Shown: positions 16,180 through 25,365 of the stretch, in pieces | Layout of the letters: the number at the start of each line of letters is the position of its first letter | How positions within the stretch are numbered: position 1 is the first letter of the stretch | Source of the DNA: Planctomycetaceae bacterium | GTDB taxonomy: Bacteria; Planctomycetota; Planctomycetia; Pirellulales; Pirellulaceae | NCBI GenBank assembly: GCA_002723275.1 | Contig: PBNZ01000004.1 | Span: 4,136 to 50,690, forward strand | Length of the DNA stretch: 46,555 bases | Direction: 5' to 3' | Program-made: the position numbers and the translations under genes | Notes under the pieces: model-generated | Databases searched by the model: none | What the model saw: only the letters and a program-made list of their open reading frames with translations | Told to the model about the DNA's origin: nothing

Positions 16180-18657
16180 ATGCGACTGACACTTCGAACG
16201 CTTTTGGCCTATCTCGATGACATTCTGGACGAAACAGATGCGCAAGAGTTAGAGAAAAAGATTGACGAAAGCGAAATGGCGACCAAACTCGCTCAACGCA
16301 TTCGACAGATCGTCGGTCAAACTCGGCTTGATACCCCAGCATTGGAAGCAGAAGGTCTAGACGGAGATGCCAATGCCGTCGCCGAATATCTGGACAACAC
16401 CCTATCGCTTGACGATGTTCCTGAATTTGAACGTCTCTGTTTAAATTCTGATGTACATTTGGGCGAAGTCGCCGCATGTCATCAGATTTTGACGCTCATT
16501 CTTGGTGAGCCCGCTGCTACAACCGCAGAACTTCGCGAACGCATTCACCAGATCGGTCAATCGACAGCAGCAGTCTCTTCCACGGCGACGATTGAGGAAA
16601 CAGCGACCATTGAGAATTCTTCTTCGAGCCTGCCGTTTGATGAGGAGACCGCCGAAGACCCAAGTCCCTCGGAACAAGTTGAGAAACCAGCTTATGACTC
16701 CGATGAACATTGGACCTCTGCGCCCGACTATTTGAAGCGTCCACGTCGCACGCTCTGGAAACCTGTCGGCTTAGCCGCCTTAATCGTCTTTTGCTTGATT
16801 TTCGCCGGTCTGTTCGGCATGGGGCCACTTGATCGGACTCACCCGCTCGCCTCGTTGTTTCTTGTCAACGGCGAACCCGCTGGTAGCTCAGCAACCGTCA
16901 ATGAGCCAGTCGGTGGCAACGAAAAGGCTGCCAACGTTACAACTCAATCCAAAAACAACGAAGGAATATCCACCGAGGCCGCTAACGACGAACAGGACGA
17001 AGAGCTTGCAGGAGTCAATACTTCAGCAGAGACCGTCACGGACGTTCCAACGAACGAGCCAGACATGCTAACGAATCCAGACGCAGTCACCGTCTTCGAA
17101 GAGTCACCTTCCAAGCCGACGACATCTCCTACCGAAGAAGAAGACACCGATTTGCCATTCATCTTGGAACCGGAAATCCCGCAAGAGCCGGCATCGAAGC
17201 CAGTGGAAGCGGGGGCTACAACGGCAGGCAATCTCTCGGCTGGGCAACCAACCCCGAACGTGGAAACGCTCAATCCCCCTTCCGTTGAGACGGTTGACTT
17301 GATCGACTCGCAGCCAGCCCCAACTGCCACCGCGAACGCTGACGCGATACCGGATGACATCCCGTCCGGTGATGTTCCTCCGGAACCTCGGGACATTGAC
17401 ATCATCAACCTGACTCCAAGTACCAACGAGAATGTGGAGGATGCAACGGATGACGATGCAGTTGACGAAAACAACTCGGTGGCATCGAACGAGGTGGGCA
17501 AGTTTCTATCCGATGATGAGCTGCTTGCGAGATACAACCAGATGACATCGATGTGGGACCGCATCGATGTCCGGGACTCGATTCGCAACGACGATCAACT
17601 GTTGGTTTTCCCGGTCTTCCGCCCGCAATTGATGTTAACAACGGGCATGCAATTGACCTTAATTGGACCGGCTCAAATCCGTCCTCAACCCATCGGCGAA
17701 GACAAATCTCCGACGATACGAGTGGACTTTGGTCGGGCGACCGTGGAGACCTTTGCTCAAACGGGTTCGACCATCAACATTCAATGGTCGGATCAGCAGG
17801 CGGTGGTAACGCTGGCCGACATGGATTCACGATTCGCGGTGGAAGTGTCTCGCCAATTCCTACCGGGTATCGACGGAGAGAGCGGAGAGGCACATGAGGT
17901 GGTTCATGTCTACATGATGAGCGGTTCGGTTGAATGGCAAACAGGCGATGGCTCGGCGACGACGCTTGTGGCAGGTCAACGGTTGACAATGGTGGACGCG
18001 TTACCAGCCAGAGTCACGCCGATGGAGAGATTCCCCGGGTGGATTGATGGATCGGACGCGCGGCCTCGCGATCCCGAAGCCGCGAAAATGCTTTTGCAAC
18101 GCATTTCTTTAGATCGGCCGATCAGCCTTTCCCTCCAAGAACAAGCTGAAAGCCAGCGACTCGAATTACGTTCGCTCGCAGTCTGCAGCCTTGCATTCTT
18201 GAATGAATTCGATCCACTCCTGAATGCCTTGAACGACAATCGATTACGTTCTTACTGGACCGAGGAATATGAGGCACTCCGCCGAGCCATGGTAACCAGC
18301 GAAGATGCCGCTCGAGCATTACGCCAAGCGATGGAAGAGCGGCATGGTCCCGAGGGCGTTGATCTCTATCGCTTAATGTGGGGCTTCGACGACCAGGAAT
18401 TGGCAGCCGACGGTGCAGAAAAACTGGTCAGCTACCTGGACCATCCCTCGAGTGATTTTCGGGTCGTCGCTCATGAAAACTTGAAATCAATCACAGGTAG
18501 AACCTCTCTCTACATGCCGCACTACGTGACCAAAACCAGAAAGCGGCACATCTTCAAGTGGAAAGATCAGCTCAACAAGGGAGAAATTGTGTATCGCGAG
18601 CCGCCGGAGCTTAGTAGGCTGTTAGACGATCCCGAAACTTCACCCCCACCTCCTTAA
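16180..18657 (+). CDS. Large planctomycete membrane protein with FecR-like domain, 825 aa
   Basis: Begins MRLTLRTLLAYLDDILDETD, the opening of a family I associate with planctomycetes. Residues 1-130 are a helical cytoplasmic domain, with a second short segment (AVAEYLDNTLSLDDVPEFE) resembling the first, as in anti-sigma-like receptors. A single transmembrane helix lies at about 193-215. A long acidic, Thr/Pro/Glu-rich linker runs to about 440. About 480-605 is a beta-rich region (VDFGRATVETFAQTGSTINI ... VHVYMMSGSVEWQTG) resembling FecR-type domains. The C-terminus is helical, with HEAT-like features. The ATG at 16180 is preferred over an upstream extension. A link between an envelope signal and a cytoplasmic partner is inference. 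The next gene follows 21 nt later. Confidence 0.78.
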   Translation: MRLTLRTLLAYLDDILDETDAQELEKKIDESEMATKLAQRIRQIVGQTRLDTPALEAEGLDGDANAVAEYLDNTLSLDDVPEFERLCLNSDVHLGEVAACHQILTLILGEPAATTAELRERIHQIGQSTAAVSSTATIEETATIENSSSSLPFDEETAEDPSPSEQVEKPAYDSDEHWTSAPDYLKRPRRTLWKPVGLAALIVFCLIFAGLFGMGPLDRTHPLASLFLVNGEPAGSSATVNEPVGGNEKAANVTTQSKNNEGISTEAANDEQDEELAGVNTSAETVTDVPTNEPDMLTNPDAVTVFEESPSKPTTSPTEEEDTDLPFILEPEIPQEPASKPVEAGATTAGNLSAGQPTPNVETLNPPSVETVDLIDSQPAPTATANADAIPDDIPSGDVPPEPRDIDIINLTPSTNENVEDATDDDAVDENNSVASNEVGKFLSDDELLARYNQMTSMWDRIDVRDSIRNDDQLLVFPVFRPQLMLTTGMQLTLIGPAQIRPQPIGEDKSPTIRVDFGRATVETFAQTGSTINIQWSDQQAVVTLADMDSRFAVEVSRQFLPGIDGESGEAHEVVHVYMMSGSVEWQTGDGSATTLVAGQRLTMVDALPARVTPMERFPGWIDGSDARPRDPEAAKMLLQRISLDRPISLSLQEQAESQRLELRSLAVCSLAFLNEFDPLLNALNDNRLRSYWTEEYEALRRAMVTSEDAARALRQAMEERHGPEGVDLYRLMWGFDDQELAADGAEKLVSYLDHPSSDFRVVAHENLKSITGRTSLYMPHYVTKTRKRHIFKWKDQLNKGEIVYREPPELSRLLDDPETSPPPP

Positions 18658-18678
18658 AGCTCCTAAGGATCTTCTCGA

Positions 18679-19794
18679 ATGTCAGCGACATATCGCGTCG
18701 GCGTGATCGGTCATACGGGCCGCGGCAACTATGGCCACGGTCTCGACGTCGTCTGGAACTCATTGCCAGGCTGTGAAATCGTGGCCGTGGCTGATGCCGA
18801 TGAGCCAGGACTCAAGAAAGCCCAAAAACGCCTCCAGCTCACGAAAGGATATCAAGACTATCAGCAAATGCTGGATCAGGAGAAACCCGATATCGTGAGC
18901 ATCTGCCCACGATGGACGGACCAGCATCACGCGATGGTCATGGCAGCGGTTGAACGAGGCATTCATATCTACCTGGAAAAACCTTTCTGTCGGGATCTCG
19001 TCGAAGCCGATGCGATTGTCGAGGCTTGTGAACAGAACAATGTCAAAATCGCAATCGCCTTTCAAACGCGATACAGCCCTAAACTGCGGATCATCCGACA
19101 AATGATTGATGAAGGTGCCATCGGCAAACTCCTCGAACTTCGCGGCCGCGGCAAAGAAGATCGCCGTGGCGGCGGCGAAGATCTATGGGTGTTGGGCTCC
19201 CACATTATGAATATGATGCACTTTTTCGGAGGTGAGCCCAAATCCTGTTCAGCCTGGATGACAGAAGGCGGCCAACCCGTCGCCGCCCATCACGTGATTG
19301 ATGGGAACGAGGGTCTCGGTCCGCTCGCCGGCGATCACATTCAGGCGATGTATCAATTCGACGACGACGTCACTGGTTTCTTCTCGACCCGACGAAATGC
19401 CGGACCGGGCGGCGAGGGACGATTCGGCCTTCGCATTCTTGGCGAACGTGGCGCCATCGACGTGCTAATGGGAACACTGCCACCGGCTTTCATTTTACAG
19501 GATGAACTTTGGTCACCCGGTCGCAGCCAAAAGAAGTGGTTGCCCATCTCGTCAAACGGTGTCGGCAAGCCAGAAACACTGACGGATGCCAGCCTCCACG
19601 CCGGCAACGTCTGGGCCTGTCGGGACCTACTGGATGCGATCGAAGAAGATCGACAACCTGAAGCCAACGTCTACGAGGGTCGTATGTCGATCGAAATGAT
19701 TCTTTCGGTCTTTGAATCACATCGACAACAAAAATCAGTCATGATTCCCTTGGATTCGCGGATCAATGCACTTGCAACACTCAAGCCATCGTAA
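18679..19794 (+). CDS. Gfo/Idh/MocA family oxidoreductase
   Basis: A 371-aa NAD(P)-dependent dehydrogenase. The N-terminal Rossmann domain starts YRVGVIGHTGRGNYGHGLDV. The conserved EKPF motif (IYLEKPFCRDLVEADAIV) holds the lysine typical of the family. The C-terminal beta-sheet substrate domain starts about residue 135. It has no Tat or Sec signal, unlike many planctomycete members, and would act in the cytoplasm, probably on a sugar or cyclitol. The exact substrate is unknown. Its start lies 21 nt after the 825-aa gene, with AAGGAT as a possible ribosome binding site, so the two are likely co-transcribed. Confidence 0.92.
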   Translation: MSATYRVGVIGHTGRGNYGHGLDVVWNSLPGCEIVAVADADEPGLKKAQKRLQLTKGYQDYQQMLDQEKPDIVSICPRWTDQHHAMVMAAVERGIHIYLEKPFCRDLVEADAIVEACEQNNVKIAIAFQTRYSPKLRIIRQMIDEGAIGKLLELRGRGKEDRRGGGEDLWVLGSHIMNMMHFFGGEPKSCSAWMTEGGQPVAAHHVIDGNEGLGPLAGDHIQAMYQFDDDVTGFFSTRRNAGPGGEGRFGLRILGERGAIDVLMGTLPPAFILQDELWSPGRSQKKWLPISSNGVGKPETLTDASLHAGNVWACRDLLDAIEEDRQPEANVYEGRMSIEMILSVFESHRQQKSVMIPLDSRINALATLKPS

Positions 19795-19858
19795 GCGAGT
19801 TGATTATCCCCGTCCGGCTGCCATCCCTAATCATCCTGAACAGGATGGCTAACGGTCG

Positions 19859-20239
19859 TTATGCAACGAAGTGCTCAGGACGCTCGCCAAGATCCACGAT
19901 GCTACAGCCCACGATCGGCTCCAAACCAAGACGACGAGCCTCACTGAGCACCGTGTCGCTCTCCGTACCTGGATTGAACCACACCTCATCACAGCCGAGC
20001 GCTGTAATTTGAGGGAGCAGTCCTAGTCCAATCTCCGGCGACACATACAGACTCACGCGTTGGACCCGATGAGGAATGTCACTCAGCGACTTGTAAACCT
20101 GTAAACCCTCGATCTCGCCGCCCTTTGGATTCACCGGAAACACCTCATAACCACAATTGAGATGTGCTCGGACAGATTTGTTTCCATACTTCTCGCGGTC
20201 GGAACTAGCACCTACAATCGCAACCGTTGGTTTCGACAT
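19859..20239 (-). CDS. CoA-binding domain protein
   Basis: A 126-aa single-domain Rossmann protein of the CoA_binding_2 type (YccU-like). KPTVAIVGASSDREKYGNKS is the nucleotide-binding loop and VFPVNPKGGEIEGLQVYKSL the second conserved block. GCDEVWFNPGTESDTVL and the closing EPIVGCSIVDLG complete the fold, whose length is normal. The ATG at 20239 has GGAG upstream. It is thought to bind CoA or an acyl-CoA; its cellular role is poorly defined. It is divergent from moaB, with an 83-nt repeat-containing gap. Confidence 0.9.
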   Translation of the reverse strand: MSKPTVAIVGASSDREKYGNKSVRAHLNCGYEVFPVNPKGGEIEGLQVYKSLSDIPHRVQRVSLYVSPEIGLGLLPQITALGCDEVWFNPGTESDTVLSEARRLGLEPIVGCSIVDLGERPEHFVA

Positions 20240-20258
20240 CTTTCGACTCCGTAAACTG

Positions 20259-20318
20259 ACGATTTGAAGACTCACGATTTAACGACGGACAACTTCACGA
20301 CGGACAACGTTCACACAA
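20259..20318. repeat. 15-bp-period degenerate tandem repeat between divergent genes
   Basis: Four successive 15-nt rows start at 20259, 20274, 20289 and 20304. ACGATTT recurs at 20259 and 20274, and ACGACGGACAAC recurs at 20281 and 20296, both at exactly 15 nt. It fills most of the gap between the CoA-binding gene and moaB, so it may affect both promoters. Confidence 0.55.
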
Positions 20319-20322
20319 GTTC

Positions 20323-20826
20323 ATGGCCGACTCACCCTCAAAAGCTCATAAAGCTGCGGCTCCCTCCAACATCACCTGTGCAGTGATTACCGTCAGCGAC
20401 ACGCGCACGATCGAAACGGATCGCGGCGGTCAGAAGCTGATGGATCATCTCATCGGAGCCGGTTACGAAGTGACCGCTCGCCACATTATAAAGGATGACC
20501 CAGAACCGATGCGGCAGCTGCTGCAACAACTGTCGACCGTCGATGCCATTTTGATGACGGGTGGCACCGGCGTCAGCCATCGGGATCAGACTTATGAAAC
20601 CGTCAGCGAACTGCTTGAGAAACCGTTGCCTGGATACGGTGAATTATTTCGCATGCTTAGCTATCAGGAGATCGGCGCGGCCGCCATGTTAAGTCGCGCC
20701 GTCGGGGGGATCCGCGGAAAGAGCGTAATTCTGACGATGCCAGGATCCCCAGCAGCCGTTGACTTGTCCATGGAAAAGATTGTGCTCGCCGAGCTACCTC
20801 ACCTCGTGCAACAAGCGCGGAGCTAG
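20323..20826 (+). CDS. moaB: MoaB/MogA-type molybdenum cofactor protein
   Basis: A 167-aa protein of the MoaB/Mog family, which binds molybdopterin and catalyses its adenylylation during molybdenum cofactor synthesis. Conserved blocks are CAVITVSDTRTIETDRGGQK, DAILMTGGTGVSHRDQTYET (the GGTG loop that binds substrate) and GKSVILTMPGSPAAVDLSME. It opens with a short Ala/Lys-rich tail before the fold. No other molybdenum cofactor gene is in the window. Assignment to MoaB rather than MogA rests on general resemblance. Confidence 0.9.
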   Translation: MADSPSKAHKAAAPSNITCAVITVSDTRTIETDRGGQKLMDHLIGAGYEVTARHIIKDDPEPMRQLLQQLSTVDAILMTGGTGVSHRDQTYETVSELLEKPLPGYGELFRMLSYQEIGAAAMLSRAVGGIRGKSVILTMPGSPAAVDLSMEKIVLAELPHLVQQARS

Positions 20827-20945
20827 GTGCAACACGCCGATTGCTAGCCCCCCCAGTCGCAAAATGGCCTACCGCTATTCCTGGCGATTGCCTATCTTCC
20901 TCCAGATTTTCTTGGGGAGCGGTTTTGACGTGAGGTCATTGAGCA

Positions 20946-22025
20946 ATGCGAAAACCAGTATTGTTTCTCATCATCATCCTGCTTGGAGCATCGGGATGGA
21001 TCTTCTTTAAGAACGTCGACGTGGATAATTTAGCAGGCTCCAACCAACCGGTGGAGTCTGGCACGGGTGAGATCGCATCCTCTTCGCAAACGCCAAACGG
21101 AGCGAATACGCTTGATGGATGGGCGTCATCCGTGCTCGAGATGTTCACTGCCGACGAAGGCCAAGATGCGGCCAATACAGCCCATTCGAACGACGCAGAT
21201 CGAGTCATTCGATTAGCAACCTTCAACGTTAACGCCTTAAACGAAACCAAGGCCCGCAAACCAGAGACAATGGATATTCTCTCGCGAATCGGTCGTCGGT
21301 TTGACGTCCTCGCGATCCAGGAGATTCATTCGGAGGTCGACGACATCGTTCCTCGCCTGGTCGATCTGATGAACAAGCTGGGCGGCGAATACGACTACGC
21401 GGTCGGTCCCAGATTAGGACCGAAAGGATCGAAGGAACAATACGCATTTATTTTCAATCGCCGCACAGTGCTCTTGGATCGCGATGAGCTATACACGATT
21501 GAAGACCAAGACGATCTGATGTTACGAGAACCCTTTGTGGCCTGGTTTCGTACTGTCGGTCCGCATGAATCTGAAGCCTTTACCTTTAGCCTAATCAACG
21601 TTCGCATCGACCCATCGAACGGAGGAATGGAAAGAGAGCTGTTGGATGACATCATCCGAGCTGTACGCGAGGATGGCCGACAAGAGGACGACATTATTTT
21701 AGCTGGAGACTTCCGCAGCAACGCGGGGAACATCGGTACGCTCGACGATCTCGCCAACGTCGCTTATGCCGTAAGCCAGACTCCAACCAACACTCGGGGC
21801 GACCAAGCCTGGTCGAATATCGTCATTCAAAAGAATGCGACGATCGAGTTCACAGGACGGTCGGGTGTGTTTGACTTTCTCCGCGAATACAACCTGAATC
21901 TCGACGAAGCGATGGAAATCTCGGACCACCTGCCGGTCTGGGCTGAATTCTCGATCTACGAGGGTGGTCAAGCAGGCCGGATTGCAACGGAAGTTTCCGA
22001 CTCCGATTCCAAACGTCGGCTCTAG
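20946..22025 (+). CDS. Exported endonuclease/exonuclease/phosphatase family protein
   Basis: A 359-aa protein with an N-terminal signal anchor (VLFLIIILLGASGWIFF), a Ser/Thr/Glu-rich spacer to about residue 85, then a DNase I-like fold. Catalytic-type motifs are LATFNVNALN (metal-site Asn), VLAIQEIHS (catalytic Glu), IILAGDFRSNAG (Asp, with Asn two residues later than the usual GDFN) and the terminal ISDHLPVWAEF (Asp-His pair). Its membrane-anchored position suggests extracytoplasmic cleavage of nucleic acid or a phosphoester. GAGGT precedes ATG 20946. It overlaps the convergent exonuclease gene by four nt. Confidence 0.85.
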   Translation: MRKPVLFLIIILLGASGWIFFKNVDVDNLAGSNQPVESGTGEIASSSQTPNGANTLDGWASSVLEMFTADEGQDAANTAHSNDADRVIRLATFNVNALNETKARKPETMDILSRIGRRFDVLAIQEIHSEVDDIVPRLVDLMNKLGGEYDYAVGPRLGPKGSKEQYAFIFNRRTVLLDRDELYTIEDQDDLMLREPFVAWFRTVGPHESEAFTFSLINVRIDPSNGGMERELLDDIIRAVREDGRQEDDIILAGDFRSNAGNIGTLDDLANVAYAVSQTPTNTRGDQAWSNIVIQKNATIEFTGRSGVFDFLREYNLNLDEAMEISDHLPVWAEFSIYEGGQAGRIATEVSDSDSKRRL

Positions 22026-22837
22026 GCGTCCCAAGGGTTTCGCCAATCCCCCCACTGCTCGAGATACTGACGATAGGCGGGTGACAAGTCACGACGCTCG
22101 ATCAACCAAGCCTTCGTGGAACTAATCAGTTCCTGCTCGTGTTCGAGCGTGATACGTCCGTTCATGACACAGCAGCGCAAGAACACAAAGTAAGTATCGA
22201 GCACATCGCAGCGACAATAGTCATTGATTTGATCGAGCTCTCCGCGATCGTACATGTCCTGGACCATCGATCCTTGGACATCCATTTTCCCGGGCTTCCC
22301 CAATAGTTGCGCCGCGAGATTGAGTCCCCCGCTAAATCGAGTCGCTCCGAAATTGCAGAGCACATCCTGCAGATCGAGGTGAGCTCGCGTATTGTAGCGA
22401 TTTCTTGGTTGTTCAAAACTTCTGGCCTGGTCGGCGAACCAGTCTTCAATTCCGATCCCAAATCGATAAGCCGCCAATTCCATCAACGGAATATCAAACG
22501 TGCGCCCATTGAAACTGACGAACGTCGGCTCTCCGTAACGCTCCCAACCTCGCCAAAAGTGTTGAGCAATCACGTGCGGTCGGTATTCGGGTTCGTCCAG
22601 CAGAACAATATCGTCAATCTCGAAATCCGCGGTGATCTTCGCAATCACGACAGAAACGGGGAGCTGAAAGGTATAGGGGATGAAATCCGAGTTACGCTCC
22701 TCCATCAACTCTTTTCGATATCTCGCCACAGCGGCCTGCGAATCGAGTGATTCACCAGGATAGCGCACCTGGGAAACTAAATCGCCGTCGGCTACACTTT
22801 CAACATCGAACACAAAGTATTTGACTTTGGCACTCAC
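22022..22837 (-). CDS. Predicted 3'-5' exonuclease (DEDD, PolB-like)
   Basis: A 271-aa ribonuclease H-like exonuclease related to the proofreading domain of family B polymerases. The ExoI-like motif is VFDVESVADG near the N-terminus, an ExoII-like block is FVSFNGRTFDIPLMELAAYR, and a later part (INDYCRCDVLDTYFVFLRC) carries the YxxxD pattern expected of ExoIII in the DEDDy group. The start is a GTG at 22837, with GGGAGG five nt upstream. Its stop and the convergent stop share the tetranucleotide CTAG at 22022-22025. A role in DNA repair or nucleic-acid turnover is family-based inference. Confidence 0.86.
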   Translation of the reverse strand: MSAKVKYFVFDVESVADGDLVSQVRYPGESLDSQAAVARYRKELMEERNSDFIPYTFQLPVSVVIAKITADFEIDDIVLLDEPEYRPHVIAQHFWRGWERYGEPTFVSFNGRTFDIPLMELAAYRFGIGIEDWFADQARSFEQPRNRYNTRAHLDLQDVLCNFGATRFSGGLNLAAQLLGKPGKMDVQGSMVQDMYDRGELDQINDYCRCDVLDTYFVFLRCCVMNGRITLEHEQELISSTKAWLIERRDLSPAYRQYLEQWGDWRNPWDA

Positions 22838-22958
22838 ACCGGCCTCCCAAAATTGGTCTTGGCTTGCACCCGGTCATTCGCAAGCCGAGCATTCCGTCAA
22901 AGTAGCAATTTCCAGTGTTTTCGGATAGCAGACTCAACGATCAGGGAAACAGATAACG

Positions 22959-24209
22959 ATGGAACCAGGACGACTTCTCTCGCGTTTTCTACGGTATGTC
23001 AAAGTCGACACGACCGCTGATGATACCACCGATGAATATCCTAGCAGCAACGGTCAATTCGAGTTGGGTCGTATGCTCGTTGGCGAATTAAAGGCGATGG
23101 GGATCGACGACGTGGTGCACAACGATCGCGGCATCGTGATTGCGACGTTACCGGGAAACACTTCCCACGAAGTTCCCACCGTTGCACTCAACTCCCATCT
23201 CGATACCTCTCCGGAAACAACCGGAAAGAATGTCCAACCCCAGGTTATCGAGAATTACGATGGTCGCGACATCGTGCTTTCTGGGAATACAGATAAAGTC
23301 ATTCGCCGTGAAGAAAATCCCGAGCTGAGTGATTTAATCGACTGCACGCTAATCACCACCGATGGCACGACGTTGCTTGGCGGTGACGATAAAGCAGGGC
23401 TCGCCATCATCATGGAAACGGTTGAACGATTCTGTGAAAACTCCGAGCTCCCTCACGGCCCTGTTCGTATCGTTTTCACCTGCGATGAGGAGATCGGTCG
23501 AGGCGTGGATTACGTGGATGTTCCAGGCCTGAATGCAGTCGCTTGCTATACGCTGGACGGCCCCGGTGCCGGACAGATTGACGTCGAGACCTTTTCCGCC
23601 GACCTAGCAACGATCACCATTCAAGGGATCAACATTCATCCATCCATCGCCCAAAACCGGATGGTCAATGCGATCAAGGCAGCGGCCGATTTTGTCAGCC
23701 GACTCCCCAAAGACAGTTTGTCACCAGAAACAACGAACAATCGCGAAGGATTTCTGCATCCATATACTCTGGAAGGGGGCGTCGGCGAAGCCACTCTCCG
23801 TGTTCTTATCCGCGACTTTGACACAGACCGTCTGGAACAACACGCCGCGTGGCTGAAACAGATCGCTCAAGAGGTGACGAACGAGTATCCCGGCATTCAA
23901 TTCGATATCCAAATTACCGCGCAATACCGAAATCTTGGTGATGGTCTCAAACAAGAGCCGCGAGCCGTCAATCACGCGGTCGCTGCCCATGAGCGATTAG
24001 GGCTTCCGTTTCGAAGATCCATCATCCGCGGTGGCACCGACGGTTCACGATTCACCGAACTTGGGCTGCCAACGCCCAATCTTTCCTCGGGACAACACAA
24101 TCCCCACTCCGTGCTCGAATGGGCATGCCTCGATGAAATGGAACAAGCGGTGACGGTCTGCCTTGAATTGCTACAAATCTGGGCCGAATCGGAATCGGGT
24201 TCTCGGTAA
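22959..24209 (+). CDS. pepT: Peptidase T (tripeptide aminopeptidase)
   Basis: A 416-aa M20 family metallopeptidase that removes the N-terminal residue from tripeptides in the cytoplasm. The first metal block is NSHLDTSPETTGKNV (His and Asp), the second TTLLGGDDKAGLAI (bridging Asp), and the catalytic glutamate pair is in TCDEEIGRGV. CYTLDGPGAGQIDVETFSAD and the C-terminal RGGTDGSRFTELGLPTPNL with the closing HNPHS histidine match PepT. Length is typical. It is divergent from the exonuclease gene, with 121 nt between starts. A 6-bp inverted GCTAGC pair follows the stop, without a T-run. Confidence 0.94.
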   Translation: MEPGRLLSRFLRYVKVDTTADDTTDEYPSSNGQFELGRMLVGELKAMGIDDVVHNDRGIVIATLPGNTSHEVPTVALNSHLDTSPETTGKNVQPQVIENYDGRDIVLSGNTDKVIRREENPELSDLIDCTLITTDGTTLLGGDDKAGLAIIMETVERFCENSELPHGPVRIVFTCDEEIGRGVDYVDVPGLNAVACYTLDGPGAGQIDVETFSADLATITIQGINIHPSIAQNRMVNAIKAAADFVSRLPKDSLSPETTNNREGFLHPYTLEGGVGEATLRVLIRDFDTDRLEQHAAWLKQIAQEVTNEYPGIQFDIQITAQYRNLGDGLKQEPRAVNHAVAAHERLGLPFRRSIIRGGTDGSRFTELGLPTPNLSSGQHNPHSVLEWACLDEMEQAVTVCLELLQIWAESESGSR

Positions 24210-24431
24210 TGCTAGCTAATCATCATGCTAGCGAACCGTCATGCGCGATAACCGTTTGCCATCATTTCTCAATTGTCCACCGAGAGGAATGCAAATTCAG
24301 TGAATTAACGGAGTCGGTAGGCCGAAACATCAAATATCAGCCAACTGCGCTGAATCGTTGTCTTCAACTACGAAGATTGATATCACGCATGACCCTCAAG
24401 TCGAGCTGGCACCATCAGGAAGACGTGACTC

Positions 24432-25352
24432 GTGAGACTTAGCATTATCGTTCCGGCAACGGGACCTCAATCCGCCCTCGATAATTCACTGGTTTCCGTT
24501 CTGGAAAACCTGCCTGATCAAACTGAAGTTCTCGTTCCTCATCATGAAGAGTACGAGGACCCGTATGATTTAGGCGAGGAAGTGACCTTTGTGGCGAGCC
24601 CTCAAGCGGCTCCGATCGGACTCCTTAAAGCGGGCATTGCAGCCAGCCAATCCGAATTCATCCATGTGTTGATGAATGGCGTGGAAGTCACTGCGGGCTG
24701 GACGGAGCCAGTCATCCAGCGTTTTAAACGTGATTCATCACTAGCCGCGGTTTCGACGACAATCCGCGATTCGAAACAATCCAAGATCGCGGGCATCCGT
24801 TATCGAGGGGGTGGAAGCGCCTCCGCAGTCCGTGCGTCGCGTCGAAACAAAGCCTCCATTGACGGTCCCTGCCTGGAAGCCTCATTCTTTCGCAAATCAT
24901 CCATCGAGACCCTTGGTGAACTCGACGAACAGCTTTGCATTCGCCAAACCAACGCCGACATGGCAGCGCGACTCAAGAGTTGCGGCTTGGCTTGCGAGCA
25001 CGAATCCGATTCGGTGGTTCGAGGCGAGCTGTCTTCATTACCTTCGGGATACCTATCGAGTCGCCAACTGGAGCGAGTTTATCGACGACACCGTCCACGG
25101 ATGGGACGCACTGCTCCCCTGATGCACTTGATGGCCACTACAGCGAATGTGACGCGTCACGGTCCGTCCTGGGGTCTGCTCACGTCAACCCTGGGACATT
25201 GTTGGGGCAATCTTCAAGCTCGCTGGAGTGCCGAAACTCATTGGGAACCTGGCGATCGCGAATCCACGATCCTCAAATTTCCAAATAAAAACGCCACGGC
25301 CGATGACCGTGGCGCTGAGGATCTTTGCGTTGAGGATCGTAGAGCTGCTTAA
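24432..25352 (+). CDS. Divergent GT2-like glycosyltransferase, 306 aa
   Basis: The N-terminal 110 residues follow a family 2 glycosyltransferase pattern: LSIIVPATGPQSALDNSLVS, VLENLPDQTEVLV and GLLKAGIAASQSEFIHVLMN. The usual acidic DxD metal site should follow, but the sequence here is VLMNGVEVTAGW with no aspartates, so catalysis is doubtful. The C-terminal part is Arg-rich and not recognised. The GTG start at 24432 has AGGAAGAC upstream. The last 20 codons overlap a hairpin that works as a terminator for the opposite strand. It stands alone, 222 nt after pepT, and function is unknown. Confidence 0.65.
   Translation: MRLSIIVPATGPQSALDNSLVSVLENLPDQTEVLVPHHEEYEDPYDLGEEVTFVASPQAAPIGLLKAGIAASQSEFIHVLMNGVEVTAGWTEPVIQRFKRDSSLAAVSTTIRDSKQSKIAGIRYRGGGSASAVRASRRNKASIDGPCLEASFFRKSSIETLGELDEQLCIRQTNADMAARLKSCGLACEHESDSVVRGELSSLPSGYLSSRQLERVYRRHRPRMGRTAPLMHLMATTANVTRHGPSWGLLTSTLGHCWGNLQARWSAETHWEPGDRESTILKFPNKNATADDRGAEDLCVEDRRAA
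25283..25314 (-). terminator. Rho-independent terminator on minus strand, inside the opposing gene
   Basis: A perfect 8-bp stem (CGCCACGG at 25292-25299 with CCGTGGCG at 25307-25314, 7-nt loop). On the minus strand it is followed by TTTTTATTT. It ends transcription of the minus-strand gene whose stop is at 25366, and lies in the 3' coding part of the plus-strand GT2-like gene. Confidence 0.82.
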
Positions 25353-25365
25353 GCTCACCGCTCGC

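Noticed and set aside
16944-17588. Minus-strand open frame of 214 codons, Ser-rich
   Set aside because: It is the reverse complement of the acidic linker of the 825-aa gene; composition explains it.
24210-24235. GCTAGC inverted pair after pepT
   Set aside because: Six bp only, with no T-run; too weak to call a terminator.
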